Shown here piece by piece: positions 33,716 to 44,080 of a stretch of DNA of 64,000 bases; the first letter of the stretch is position 1; every line of letters starts with the position of its first letter. The translations under genes and the position numbers were made by a program. The stretch comes from Stenogyne calaminthoides. Lineage: Eukaryota > Streptophyta > Magnoliopsida > Lamiales > Lamiaceae. The stretch spans positions 19,361,434 through 19,425,433 of the forward strand of contig JBBCBC010000021.1 of the NCBI GenBank assembly GCA_037126765.1, written 5' to 3'. The notes beneath the pieces are model-generated. The model searched no databases, had not been told where the DNA came from, and saw only the letters and a list, made by a program, of their open reading frames with translations.

Positions 33716-35206
33716 TTAATCCTTCCTGAACACAAGTACTAATGATTTGACCAAAAGTATAAGATTCATAAATAATATGGTCAGAATTTTTTCTAAGGAT
33801 TTGTTAATCCTTTCAGCAAACAAATAAGGAAGACCGTCAATAAACTTGTTCTTCCACATATCCTGATTACATTCAGGGATATCATAAATACGAGACAGAA
33901 AAGTATCTTTGTACCATCTGAAATCAGTTAGGGTTTTACACTTCATATTTAAAAGAAGAGTTTTGGTATTTTCATATTTATTTGTAAATCTACCAGTAAA
34001 ATGTTCAAGTATAGTAAGAACAAGAGAGTAAACAGCATTAGGTTTGGCTTCACCATCTTCAATTTTTACAGAAGAAAATATTTTCTGTTTGTTTAAAGGG
34101 GTTAAATAATTATCCCACCAACCTTTAAGCTGGCCGGTAAAACCAACAGTAATAGCCTGTGCGGTTTGTAAATCATTATTTCCACTTATTCTACAAGCAG
34201 AACTATACATAAGCATACGATGGCATTGTGTAAAAATATGTTTATCACTACCATCATCAATATTCCATTCATAGATACTTTTACCTGAATAAGAGGTGTT
34301 AAAGAAGTTTTCTTGTTCTTTATGAAGAAAATCCATAGGAGTGGGTCTTTTATAATAATATTTAGACAAATTAGGCTTATCAGCCCATTTCATTTTATTA
34401 ATACTATTAGTATTATTAGTATTATCAAAATCAATAGGGCTAGTAATGGGACTTTCTTCAAAGTCATTATCTAAAGTAGAAATATTTAGATTATTAAATT
34501 TGTCACTAATGATTTTTTCAAAATCAGACACAGATGCTTCAATTTTGAAGTCTTTCAAATCTACAAGAGACTGTATCGAAGAAGCAGTTTTAATAATACT
34601 ATTTTTTTCGGGAAAATCAGACTTAATCAGAGTTTTAGTTTGAGATAAAGTTCTATCTATTTTATCATGTAAAGAGATAATTTCTTCACCTGGAATAGAC
34701 AGATAAAGATTGCAAAAATTATTTTTCTCAATCATTTGATTCATATGTTTCACAGTAATTTGTAAAACATCATTCTCAATAATTTTAGAGAATGGAAGGA
34801 AATTAAAGATCCTACCATTTCTTTCAATCTTAAATGGAACATGCGGAGGTTAAATAGATTTTTGTGTTCCTCCAGAAACGATCTTATAATCACGTTCAAT
34901 AACAGATACATGGTTTATATAAAAAGTTTTAATAAACCAAGGAACATAATAAGTAATTTCATTATGTTGAACACAGAATTTATAAAAACTGTCCACAAAG
35001 TAATTTAAATCATCTTTTGAAAATGATTTAAAGTACCAAATCCTAAAATTATCCCATTTAGGATTATTAAACTCATCATTAATATGAGCTCTAGTAGAAG
35101 AACCTTTAGAAAAATCTAAAAAGTTTGTAATATCCATAAAATTACATTTTAAAATTACAATCCGAAATTGTTTCAGGATCGATTCCATCTATGTGGATGA
35201 TATTGT
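33716..35206 (-). pseudogene. Pararetrovirus coat protein
   Basis: Two open blocks in one frame, 35188-34850 and 34753-33716, separated by a TAA at 34850-34852. The core has KWADKPNLSKYYYKRPTPMD, DKHIFTQCHRMLMYSSACR, TGQLKGWWDNYLTPLNK, EHFTGRFTNKYENTKTLLLN and MWKNKFIDGLPYLFAERI. These are the conserved helical segments of the caulimovirid capsid domain (compare gag of LTR elements). Capsid packages viral DNA. The N-terminal extension continues beyond the LTR inserted at 35207. Confidence 0.85.
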
Positions 35207-36936
35207 TGTTGGGATATTTTAGTTTTGATGAATTATGCCAAAACATTATCAACTTGTGTTATTGAAGCTAATCTACAGATAATAAGTTGAGGGGGAACGA
35301 GAGAACAAGTTGAGGGGGAACTCACGAAATCAGAAGAAGATGATCGAGATCAGACGAGGCTGCAGACGAGACTGATCAAGATCAGATGAGTAAGATGAGT
35401 TCCGGAGTTAACTGATGAGCTGAGCAAAATCAGAAGAAAAGAAAAGTTAAGCCAGCTGATCAAAAGAATCAAAAATGACTCCGACGGGATGGACTGAGAT
35501 CGAAGATCGGTGACTTGACCAGGATGACCGTAAAAGATAAGATGATCGGATGATCGTAAGACCGCATCGTAAGAGAAGGGCGCAGATCATAAGAGCGAGG
35601 TTGCCGATCGAAGAGGAAATAGATGAGATCGACGAGATCGACGATCGAGATCGACGTGATCGAGATCGACGTGATAGAGATCGACAAGATAACCTAATGC
35701 AACTAACCCGATATGCTAACCCGATGTACTAACTGACGCAGATAAACCGATATGTCGACCGATGCTACCGATCCGATCGATGAGCGGATCGATCAAAGCA
35801 TTTAGAAATCAAGAGAAGTCATATGAAGTCATGTTCACTGAGAATCGTAACGCTTCGGCGATCGGGCTAGCTCGAAAGTGCAAGTGACCCTGGGGGTCGA
35901 TGTCCGTCAAAGAGTCGAACTCGCTAGCCCGAAAGTGTCAAGATACCGACGATAAGGTCCGCCAAGAGAAGTTCATTAATCAAGTATCCCGAGACTCGTA
36001 AGAATCTCAAGACTCGTAGAAACCTCAAGACTCAGAGATCCCAAGAATATAAAATGCAGAGATTCAAATTTTCGCGACTAATGAGAGGAAGACAACCACT
36101 GAAAAAAGTCAAAAAAAAAAAAGTATAGTATGGATTTGAATGTGACTCCATCCAACGGTAACATTCAAATCCACACTATAAATACAAGTTCTTCCTTCAT
36201 TATTCAGTGTGGAAGTGGAAGTGTGTGAAATGCGTGAAAACACCAATGAAGCTACAGAGCCAAATCATCTAGCATCTCCACCATAGAACACTGAGCAAGA
36301 AATACACGCATATATTCAAGAGTGTTCTACCCTAGATCAAAGCACAAATGTAATATCCTAAGCTTAGAGAGATTTTCCCATCCTTAGCATTGAGGCTAAA
36401 CAAATGTAAGGGAAAATCTCAACCTAGTTGGAAACCAAACAAATCTTACCCAAATCAGTTTGACAGGTTAAGTTTGTAGGTGAGTGAGAACTCGGTAAAC
36501 ATCTAAGCAATCCCGAAAGGGAGGGTAGGCGATCCCGTGAGGGAGATAAGTCCCGTTTGAGTGTGAACTCGGTAAACATCTAAGCAATCCCGAAAGGGAG
36601 GGTAGGCAATCTCGTGAGGGAGATAAGTCCCGTGAGAGTGAAAACTCGTTAAACATTTGTATTGTGTTGGACTAACACATAAAACTAAGTCCAGTTGGTT
36701 AAGTTGGTGCCCCTGCTGATAGGGAAGAGTGGATGTAGGAGTTGGACTCCGAACCACTATAAAATCGTGTGTTCCTTACTGCTTTATGTTCTTACTTGTC
36801 ATATGCATTCAATTATAAGCAAAACACACATCGTTCTTAAAAGAAAAAATTTGGAATCACCATTCCCTCACCCCTGTTTTATATGCATTACAATTGGTAT
36901 TTTACGCATTCATGGGTTTTCAAAACGGGACCAACA
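35207..36936 (+). mobile_element. Solo copia LTR inside the pararetrovirus coat region (S2)
   Basis: 1730 bp, TGTTGGGATATTTTAGTTTT to GGGACCAACA, flanked by the exact duplication ATTGT (35202-35206, 36937-36941). Same family as the LTR at 29690 but in the other direction. TATAAATA near 36177-36184. GATCGACG/GATCGAGATCGACGT repeats at 35625-35690, and a 77-bp tandem repeat near the 3' end (36490-36650, core GCAATCCCGAAAGGGAGGGT). Confidence 0.9.
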
Positions 36937-36941
36937 ATTGT

Positions 36942-37197
36942 TTTCATTAATAATTATTCTTTCGTTATTATAATTTTTACAATATGTGTCTTCTCTATAA
37001 GAGGAAGTAGAAGCCCTTGAATTAGAAGGTAATTCTACCTCATAATCTAAGGGAGAGATAAAAGAATGACTAGACATTGATCTAGAATGAGAAGTTGAAT
37101 GTCTTCTTTGATTATTCTGAAAACCAATACTAATAATTTCATAATTACTTTGAGTAATATGTTGGAATAATAGGAGTTTTAGGAACAGATTGTTCAA
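36942..37197 (-). pseudogene. Pararetrovirus movement/coat linker
   Basis: A short open stretch with a Ser/Arg-rich segment (RRHSTSHSRSMSSHS) and an acidic-Ser segment (DYEVELPSNSRASTSSY), fitting the disordered spacer between movement and coat domains in a fused polyprotein. The frame continues beyond the LTR at 35206. Confidence 0.55.
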
Positions 37198-37949
37198 TAA
37201 TCCAATTTTCAGGGAAAATTATTTCTTCCCATTTAATAGATCTTCTTGTAGTAATGTTTGATTTACCAAAATTAGTTTCAATAAGAATAGTCTCATTATG
37301 ATCTTTTTCAATTCTCTTACACATAGGATTTAGTGTAAATAGAGGTTTATAATAAATACGATAACAGATACACATGACTTCAGTACCTGGTATGTAATTA
37401 TAACCATGAGTTTTAACATTTAATGTTAACGATTCAAGAATATTACTATCAGATAAAGATAGAGATAAATTAGGATATAGGCGTCAAAATAGACAGGTCC
37501 TAAAGCCAAGCTAGACTCTATAATTCCCATAAGGGATTGTTTCCAGTTAAGGTTTCTACCATCTCTAAGGCAGCTATAAAACTTTCAGGTAAACCATTTA
37601 AGGTAAGCGGTCTAAAGGCAACCTGGACGCATCCAATATGTAAGAACCTATGAGTTCTTTTGTAAGGTAAAATATCATTTTTACTAAGTAATTTAATAAC
37701 CATTTCTTCTTCATGAAGAGGTATAGAAGATTCAGTGGTTTTAACAATTTGTTTAAAACCTAATTTTTCAAAAGCTCCTAATTGATAAACCATTTTAGGT
37801 TTAATAATTGGGATGGTCCATTTATTTAGATCTAAATTTTCAGGAATATCATACTCCTCAATCATATTGTTTTTAACAGTATCCTTCAACCTGAATAGAT
37901 TCATTAAGGAATCAAAATGTATTGAATCATAAACCATATAACAAAACAT
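37145..37949 (-). pseudogene. Pararetrovirus movement protein
   Basis: First ORF after the primer site. ATG at 37949 opens 143 residues with LPYKRTHRFLHIGCVQVAFR and LTLNGLPESFIAALEMVE, diagnostic of the 30K movement-protein superfamily in caulimovirids. After a stop at 37518 the homology goes on in other frames (SLSLSDSNILESLTLNV near 37440; MCICYRIYYKPLFTLNP at 37375). The protein would widen plasmodesmata for cell-to-cell spread. Several frameshifts. Confidence 0.82.
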
Positions 37950-37962
37950 ACTCTACTCCCAT

Positions 37963-37975
37963 GGCTCTGATACCA
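37963..37975 (-). promoter_or_regulatory. Primer-binding site of the pararetrovirus
   Basis: The minus strand reads TGGTATCAGAGCC, exact complement of tRNA-iMet, the conventional zero point of caulimovirid genomes. It lies 3 bp inside the right terminal repeat and 14 bases before the movement-protein ATG. Confidence 0.9.
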
Positions 37976-37978
37976 TCC

Positions 37979-38032
37979 ATGACAAGATCGTAATCAATAT
38001 ATCAATGATCTTAATCGATATATCAATAGTAT
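37979..38032 (-). repeat. Terminal redundancy of the pararetrovirus, right copy
   Basis: 54 bp identical to 27023-27076, directly upstream of the primer site on the viral strand. Flanking bases differ at once on both sides. Confidence 0.85.
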
Positions 38033-38689
38033 CCATGTAAAAAATTTATTTTAAAATCTAATAAATTGATAAAAGTCTCTTATTCAAATACTTTTAATGG
38101 AGAGTCATTAATTCATTTAAAAAGTCCAAACAACGCTTTCTATTTTACTGTATTAAATGATTCATCATTTACAATTTTACATCATATACAAGTATAAAAT
38201 TTTGACACATTTACCCAATCAAATTAAAGAGAGAGATAGGAAGAAATAAAAATTTGGGGAAACGAAATATATTCTTTCACTAAATAAGAGATCTTTTAGA
38301 TTATATACATATAAGTTAAATTGGGAAAAATGTGGAAAACTACTTAAAACAATAAATAATTTGAAACCAAAACTTAACTTCTAAAACAATAATTAATATG
38401 AAATGGATGGAGGAGAACTTAGTTTCTTAAATTTTAACGTTGAATTTACTCATACTCATCTCCACAAATAATGGTATAATAATTAAATTATTCAAAATTA
38501 TGAGGAAAGTACATAAAATGGAGGGAAAAGTGTGAGGTAAAGGGTATAAAACCCTCATATGTCTTTGATAAAATATGCAAAAAAGACACCCATATGTTTC
38601 ATTAATTGCACCAATATATTTAATAAAAGTATGCTATAAATCCCCACTTTGTTCAGAGATACTATAAATCCTAAAAATTCCCACGTACA
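38033..38689. other. AT-rich spacer
   Basis: Non-coding, AT-rich, without repeat edges I can define. Confidence 0.5.
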
Positions 38690-38852
38690 AGTGGTCACTG
38701 GGCTCCTCATTTGAGTGGGAGACCCAGGTTCAATTCTCTCTGGAAACGAATTTGGAGTTATGGGAGTTATAAGGTGAATTGGCGATTTCGTGAAGTATTT
38801 GGGTGTTTGGTATACTAACTACTAACAACTAACTTTGCCCGATTAAAAAAAA
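38690..38852 (+). repeat. tRNA-derived SINE, copy 1
   Basis: About 160 bp with pol III-like boxes: TGGTCACTGGG (A box) and GGTTCAATTCTC (B box), ending GCCCGATTAAAAAAAA. A second copy with the same words is at 45874-46032. Target duplications are not clear. Confidence 0.7.
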
Positions 38853-39390
38853 TGTGATAATTGAACTACTTATGTATATAGTTGTGAATTGACATCCCCT
38901 CAAAATTTTAATTTAAAAAAGAAAATATTGTAGTAAAATATGCAAACCCCCCCATAATTGAAAATTGATATCCACATCGACGAAACATAGACACAAATTT
39001 TTTGCATGAATATCTTAGGGGCAAAGTTTCATGAAATTATGATTGGTAATGGGGTCCACCTGAAAAAAAAATGTACTCATTCCGTTCCGCATTTGTTTGG
39101 ACATATACAGTAGACACATTATTTAATGTATGAATTGTTTATTAGTATTTGAGGAGATAAAATAGTTTTTAGTTAACAATATTATGGACCCTTCTACTTA
39201 TTATTAAATTAGATGAGAGAATAAAGTAATTTTTAATGTGTATAAATTAATGATATGAAGTGTAATTTTTGAGATGATAGAAGGATATAATTGTAAAACA
39301 AAGTTGTTTTATTGTCATTTAAAGAATGTCCAATCAAGTGCAGGACGAACTAAAATAAAAAATGTTCAAATAACTATGAGAGGACAAGGA
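38853..39390. other. AT-rich spacer
   Basis: Non-coding. Nothing recognised apart from short A/T runs. Confidence 0.45.
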
Positions 39391-40200
39391 CGGAGCCGGG
39401 GTGGCACTGGGTCCCTAGCTCTTTTAAAATATATAGTATATATGTGTTTATTTTTAATATTTTTACTAATTATATGGTGTCTTAGTGGTTTTAGTGTGTT
39501 GATATGGTCTCTGTCTTCTTTTCAACCAAGGTTCAATCCCATTAAGTTTTTTTTTTTAATCACTTTGAATACATAATGCTCAATTAGTCAATCTCTTCTG
39601 TTTTTTTCTAATATCTTTTAACACTTTTAAATATATGTAGCTCAATTTCTTCTTTTTTTTATTTATTTATTTTACTCTACTACAACTATAAATTTATTAA
39701 TAAATTTTTTTTATTTTAATTTCTTCTCATTATTAATTACTTGGTTATATAATTTACTTATTAATTTTAGATGCATTTCATAATTAATATGTACTAAATT
39801 TGCATATTTTTATTTATTGATTCAACTTATATATGGAGTTTTCTAGATAGTGAGACCAATTTTATACACAAGTTGGTTATATAATTTGTACTAAATTACT
39901 TGGTTATATATAATTTGCTTATTGATTTTAGATGCATTTCATAATTAATATGTACTAAATTTGAATATTTTTATTTGATGATTCAACTTATATATGGAGT
40001 TTTCTAGATAGTGAGACCAATTTTATACACAAGTTGAATATTATTATGTAAGTATATTAAAAGTTTTAATGTAGTACAAATATACTTTTAAATCTATAAA
40101 TAATTGATTTTATTACGTAATATATTTTTTAAATATATTTAAAAAATATTTTATCTATTAAGTTGGACTCCCCGATTCGAATCTCTGGCTCCGTCGCGGA
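39391..40200. repeat. Unclassified element with short terminal inverted repeats and internal duplication
   Basis: Bounded by ACGGAGCCGG (39391) and CTGGCTCCGT (40188-40197), a ~10-bp inverted pair with one mismatch. Inside, 39468-39560 looks like a tRNA-derived unit (CTTAGTGGTTTTAGTG, then GGTTCAATCCC, then a T run). A ~160-bp segment is tandemly duplicated (about 39737-39895 and 39896-40045). No ORF. Class uncertain. Confidence 0.4.
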
Positions 40201-40259
40201 CTGAGGGGGTAGCAATCAACATATTCATAGGAGTGATGTTTGTGTGCAATTGATGCAAT

Positions 40260-40680
40260 TGGTGTAATTGGATTCAATTTTAGTTTAGATGAATCATGAA
40301 CTCTAAATCTAAACCCTAAATCATGAACTTTAAACCCTAAATCATTAACCATTCGGGTCAGGTGAACCATGAACCACTTAGGTCGGGTTCGGATCGGGAC
40401 GGGTTGGGTCCGGACCGATAAAAAAATTGGAAAAAAAAAACTAAAACTAAAAAAAAACTGAATAAAAACTAAAACTAAAAAAAAAAAAACTGAAAAAAAA
40501 ACTAAAACTTAAAAAAAATTATAAACCCATTAGGGTAGGCTGAACCATGAACCAATCGGGCTGAGCTCGGGTCCTAGTCGGGTAAAAAACTGAAAAAAAA
40601 ATTGAAAAAAAACTTAGAAAAAAAAAACTTTAAAAAAAAAATCAAATTGCATCAATTTTAAATTAACGCAAATGCAACAT
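40260..40680. repeat. Low-complexity tract
   Basis: Short AAACCCTAAATCATGAAC repeats (40300-40350), then long A-rich stretches with ACTAAAACT units. It has no regular telomere heptamer run. Confidence 0.6.
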
Positions 40681-41118
40681 AAGAATTTGTCTATTCATAG
40701 ATACACACATGGCAGTCGATGCGTGGATCTCATGTGTTAATCCAATACAAGCAATGCAAGCAATAAATGTCCATCATTATCCATATGAGAGACGCGTTTC
40801 CAGTAATTATGAGTATTAATCTCGAATAATACAAATTCGTAAGTTGCACCATCTATTTGCACTCAACATTTTAAGGGAAATAAATTAAGTGATTGATTAT
40901 ATATAATTTTCTATAAACAGTAATTAAAATCGAATTTGAACTATTTTGAGTGAATGCGGCAGCGCATTAAATTTTGGCAGTGTTCTTTTGTCAATAAATG
41001 GGATCCCTTTTTGCACTAAAACAAGGCATTTCCTAACGTGTTACTAAAGAGTGATATATGATTGATAAGAATAATATTTATAACAAAAAATTGAGTGGGT
41101 CTCACGAGATCATTCAAA

Positions 41119-41293
41119 TGCACCGCGCAGATATGCATTTTAAAATCGTGTAATTTGTTACACTGAAAGATGCAACTTATTTATAATGAATTATATAATT
41201 ATTAATATGATTGTACGATTCAATATAAATAAATTGCATCTTTCAGTATAATATATTGTACGGTCCTAAAATAGACTATACATGCACGGTGCA
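41119..41293. repeat. MITE-like inverted repeat 1
   Basis: Starts TGCACCG, ends CGGTGCA. Arms of roughly 65 bp pair imperfectly; CACTGAAAGATGCAA on the left matches TTGCATCTTTCAGT on the right. No coding capacity. Shares its ends with 46135-46241. Confidence 0.6.
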
Positions 41294-41490
41294 CCTAAAT
41301 GTATATAAGACTTATACAATTTTTTTGTTTGGAATCTAATCCAGTAACGGATTCAGGTCCCAATTAAAATAATAAGATTACACAACATTTTAAAATTGTA
41401 TCATGAATTGTCTTAATTTTGATAAATGGCTTTTGATCATCATCATTATTTTCAATTCTATCAAACGCTTTCACATTTTTATCACTTAAG

Positions 41491-41750
41491 TTTTTTTTTT
41501 AGAGATAAAAATGAAATATCATTAAACGAGCACAAGGGTACTCAAACCCAGAATCACATAGTTACAGATTAGATGGTAAACAGTCTAACGGTTGAGAATC
41601 TCAATCATGGAATGAAACAACAAACGAGATCGAATAATGAGATCTAATCCACTTCCAATAGCATAATTTAATGTCATCGATCAATTCATCCAAGGTGTAC
41701 GGGCTTTCTTTAAAGATGATTCTATTACGAACCTTCCAATGAATTTATAA
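41491..41750 (-). pseudogene. LINE 3' end fragment
   Basis: The minus strand encodes WKVRNRIIFKESPYTLDELI and then LCYWKW, typical of the C-terminal zf-RVT/RNase H area of plant L1 LINEs. It ends at an A-run (TTTTTTTTT on +, 41492-41501), the poly(A) tail. Confidence 0.6.
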
Positions 41751-42003
41751 CTTTATTTACAATTTATAACTTAAGTTTAAATTTATAACTTTATTTACAA
41801 TTTTTTAATTTAATCTGTCATTAAATTAATGAATTAATATTTGTAATACATTAATTATTTTTAAAATTATATATTGATTATTAATTTTATATTGTATTTC
41901 ACTAATTATTTTTTAATTATGTATTAAATACTAATTGTTAATTAATTAAGTTTATCTTAGAACTTATCGGGTATTTAATGTAGTTACATTATCAATTAGC
42001 TTA

Positions 42004-42690
42004 AATTATGTCCTGGACGGGGATTACGTCAAGGGGATCCGCTATCCTCTCATCTATTCATCCTTTGTGCAGAGGGTTTATTGTCGGCAATAAATCGAGT
42101 TTGTCAAGACGGGACCATTCACGGAATTAGAATGTGTCGATCAACACCAGCAGTATCCCACCTTTATTTGTAGATGATTGTATACTTTTTTGCCGAGCTA
42201 CCCCAGAGGAATGTGAGCATCTCCGTCTAATTCTTAATGAGTATGAACAAGTTTCTGGTGCAGGCGATTAACTATGCCAAATCTGAGACATTCTATAGCA
42301 AGAATGAGGTCGGTGATGCCAGGATTGTTCTTGGCTACATTCTTGTGGTTCACAACCAGCTTAATACAGGACGATATCTCGGCTTATCGTCTCTTGTGGG
42401 AAGGGAGAAACAAGTGATTTTTAATTACATTAAGGAAATCCTATGGAAGAAACTTCATGGGTGGGGTGCTTGTAAACTCTCTAAAGCCGGAAAGGAGTAT
42501 TGATCAAAGCGGCCGCACAAACTATACCTTTTTATTGTATGTCTACTTTTCTTCTCCCATCTACTTTGTTAGATGAATTGCATATCATGTTAAATAAATT
42601 TTGGTGGGGTAGTAATGGGAATGAGACGAAAGGGGTGAAGTGGATGAGATGGGAAAGGATTTGCGTTCGCAAGGACGCGGGGTATTGATC
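42004..42690 (+). pseudogene. L1-type LINE reverse transcriptase fragment
   Basis: Frames in turn give RQGDPLSSHLFI-like sequence (42025), an ADD-type active site disturbed by TAG (about 42165), CRATPEECEHLRLILNEYEQ, YLGLSSLVGREKQVIFNYIK, and PFYCMSTFLLPSTLLDELHI with LNKFWWGSNGNETKGVKWMR. This is the fingers-to-thumb part of plant LINE RT. Several frameshifts. It ends where a copia gag piece begins. Confidence 0.82.
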
Positions 42691-42744
42691 AAAGCAGCCG
42701 CACAAGCTATACCTTCTAATTGTATGTCTACTATTCTTCTACCA

Positions 42745-43330
42745 TCTACTTTTCTTCTACCATTGACTCCCGAGTTGCAAAGGCAACATGAGAAGATGCT
42801 CCCCTTCTAGATGCTCAAGCATCTGAAGGATCTCTTTGATTCTGAATCTCGTTCTGAGATTTATGAAGTGATGAGAGATCTATTTAGATGTCGGCTAGCT
42901 GAAGGAGGGAAGGTCTCCCCTCATGTTTTGAAGATGATAGGGCTAATCGAGAAACTTAGTCGTTTGTGCATTGAGCTCAAGACCAACGTTGTCGTTTACG
43001 CCATTCTCCAGTCGCTTCCCAATTCATATTCAATTTTCATTATAAACTTTAATATGAATAAGACGGAATCGACCATGCCCGAGCTTCATAACATGCTCAA
43101 GACTTTTGAGTCTTCCACTAATAAGGAAAAGCCCATGCTCATGGTAAGTGTTTCTACTTCTTCTGCTTCTAAAGGAAAGAAAAAGCGAAGGAGCAAGGCT
43201 AAAAAAGGCTCCAAGCCTGCTTTTCTTAAGCCCAAAGGTGGGATTCAAAAGAAGGAGTGGGTGGACAAGGACGTATGCCTCCACTGCAAGCAGAAGGGAC
43301 TTGGAAGAAAGACTACAAGGCTCACCCTAT
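42745..43330 (+). pseudogene. Copia gag fragment joined to the LINE
   Basis: The open frame 42811-43356 encodes gag from MLKHLKDLFDSESRSEIYEV through SRLCIELKTNVVVYAILQSL to a Lys-rich stretch and the start of a knuckle, CLHCKQKG, which breaks off before its His and last Cys. About 75 bp at 42684-42760 repeat 42500-42570 of the LINE, marking a duplicated junction. No LTR nearby. Confidence 0.78.
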
Positions 43331-43453
43331 GTCACTATATTACACACTCTAAATAACAACTTAATTTCAATCAGCCCACTAATTAAACCCAATCAACCCA
43401 TTTCACTTAATTAACCCAAACCCCACTAACCCTTTCCACCTCTCTCATTTCTC

Positions 43454-43456
43454 ATT

Positions 43457-43482
<26 letters not shown>
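43454..43482. repeat. CT microsatellite
   Basis: About 14 CT/TC units in a pyrimidine-rich stretch, as often found in plant 5' untranslated leaders. Confidence 0.85.
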
Positions 43483-43487
<5 letters not shown>

Positions 43488-43533
43488 AGTCTCTTCTCTT
43501 TCATTTCTTCGAAAGAATCGAAACCCTAAATCC

Positions 43534-44080
43534 ATGGAAAAAATCACCACCCCTAGCTATGATTATCCCATGTCTGATTATATCTCGTCGTTGTTGCCAT
43601 CCACTGAGGATTGTGTGGCCGACGCTGCTCGGGTTATTCGATCTACTCATGGAGTTGATTTTAAAGTGAAAACGCTTGTCTTGCCGGAATCAGATTCCCA
43701 TCTCTAGGGTTTTCCGATTTGGTCTCTAATTCACCGGCGGTCCCAAATATTGGTGTGATTTGTTTAATCCATAGATCCCAACGATCTAGGGTTTCCCGAT
43801 TTTGATGGCTATGGCTCTGATTGCTCGATTCTTGTTCCCGACTCTCTCTCTCCCGATTCATTTGATGGTGAATTGGTTCCCGACTCCAAATATATTGATT
43901 TATGCAAGAGAAATGAGTTTGGGATCGTGTTGTACACGCCCAAATAACGAAAGGAGAATCCCTGAGAAATTCCCTCTACCTCCATTTAGCGATAAAGCCT
44001 ATTGGCTTGATCCATCTCGAAAGAGTCGTGTTGAGATGTTTGGCATTTTGATTCATGAGGTGTTGCCTCTGATTTACAGG
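43534..44080 (+). pseudogene. Possible decayed gene start, unknown product
   Basis: An ATG at 43534 in CCCTAAATCCATGG context follows a pyrimidine-rich leader. It opens 57 residues (MEKITTPSYDYPMSDYISSL onwards) to a TAG at 43707. Protein-like stretches go on in shifting frames: SPDSFDGELVPDSKYIDLCK near 43850 and PLPPFSDKAYWLDPSRKSRV near 43975. At 44080 ACAG meets GTACCC, a possible splice donor. I recognise no family. It could be a host gene piece or part of a transposon. Confidence 0.35.

Larger units (their letters stand above)
27023..38032 (-). mobile_element. Endogenous pararetrovirus, near full length, florendovirus-type
   Basis: A plant virus copy of the Caulimoviridae in the chromosome, read right to left: primer site, movement protein, coat protein, CCHC knuckle, aspartic protease, RT, RNase H, then a second ORF and a non-coding region. 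There is no integrase and no LTR pair, which separates it from retrotransposons. One polyprotein plus a downstream ORF matches the florendovirus layout. A 54-bp identical repeat bounds it. Without the two inserted solo LTRs it is about 7.9 kb, a normal genome size for the family. It contains nonsense codons, frameshifts and two LTR insertions, so it is a fossil as read. Confidence 0.85.

Noticed and set aside
27023..38032. Replication-competent virus copy
   Set aside because: Nonsense codons, frameshifts and two LTR insertions interrupt the genes, and the redundancy is only 54 bp.
27023..38032. Ordinary gypsy retrotransposon
   Set aside because: RT alone would fit, but there is a 30K movement protein, a caulimovirid coat domain, no integrase and no LTR pair.
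40300..40350. Interstitial telomere repeat
   Set aside because: AAACCCTAAATCATGAAC words resemble the plant telomere heptamer but never form consecutive perfect units.
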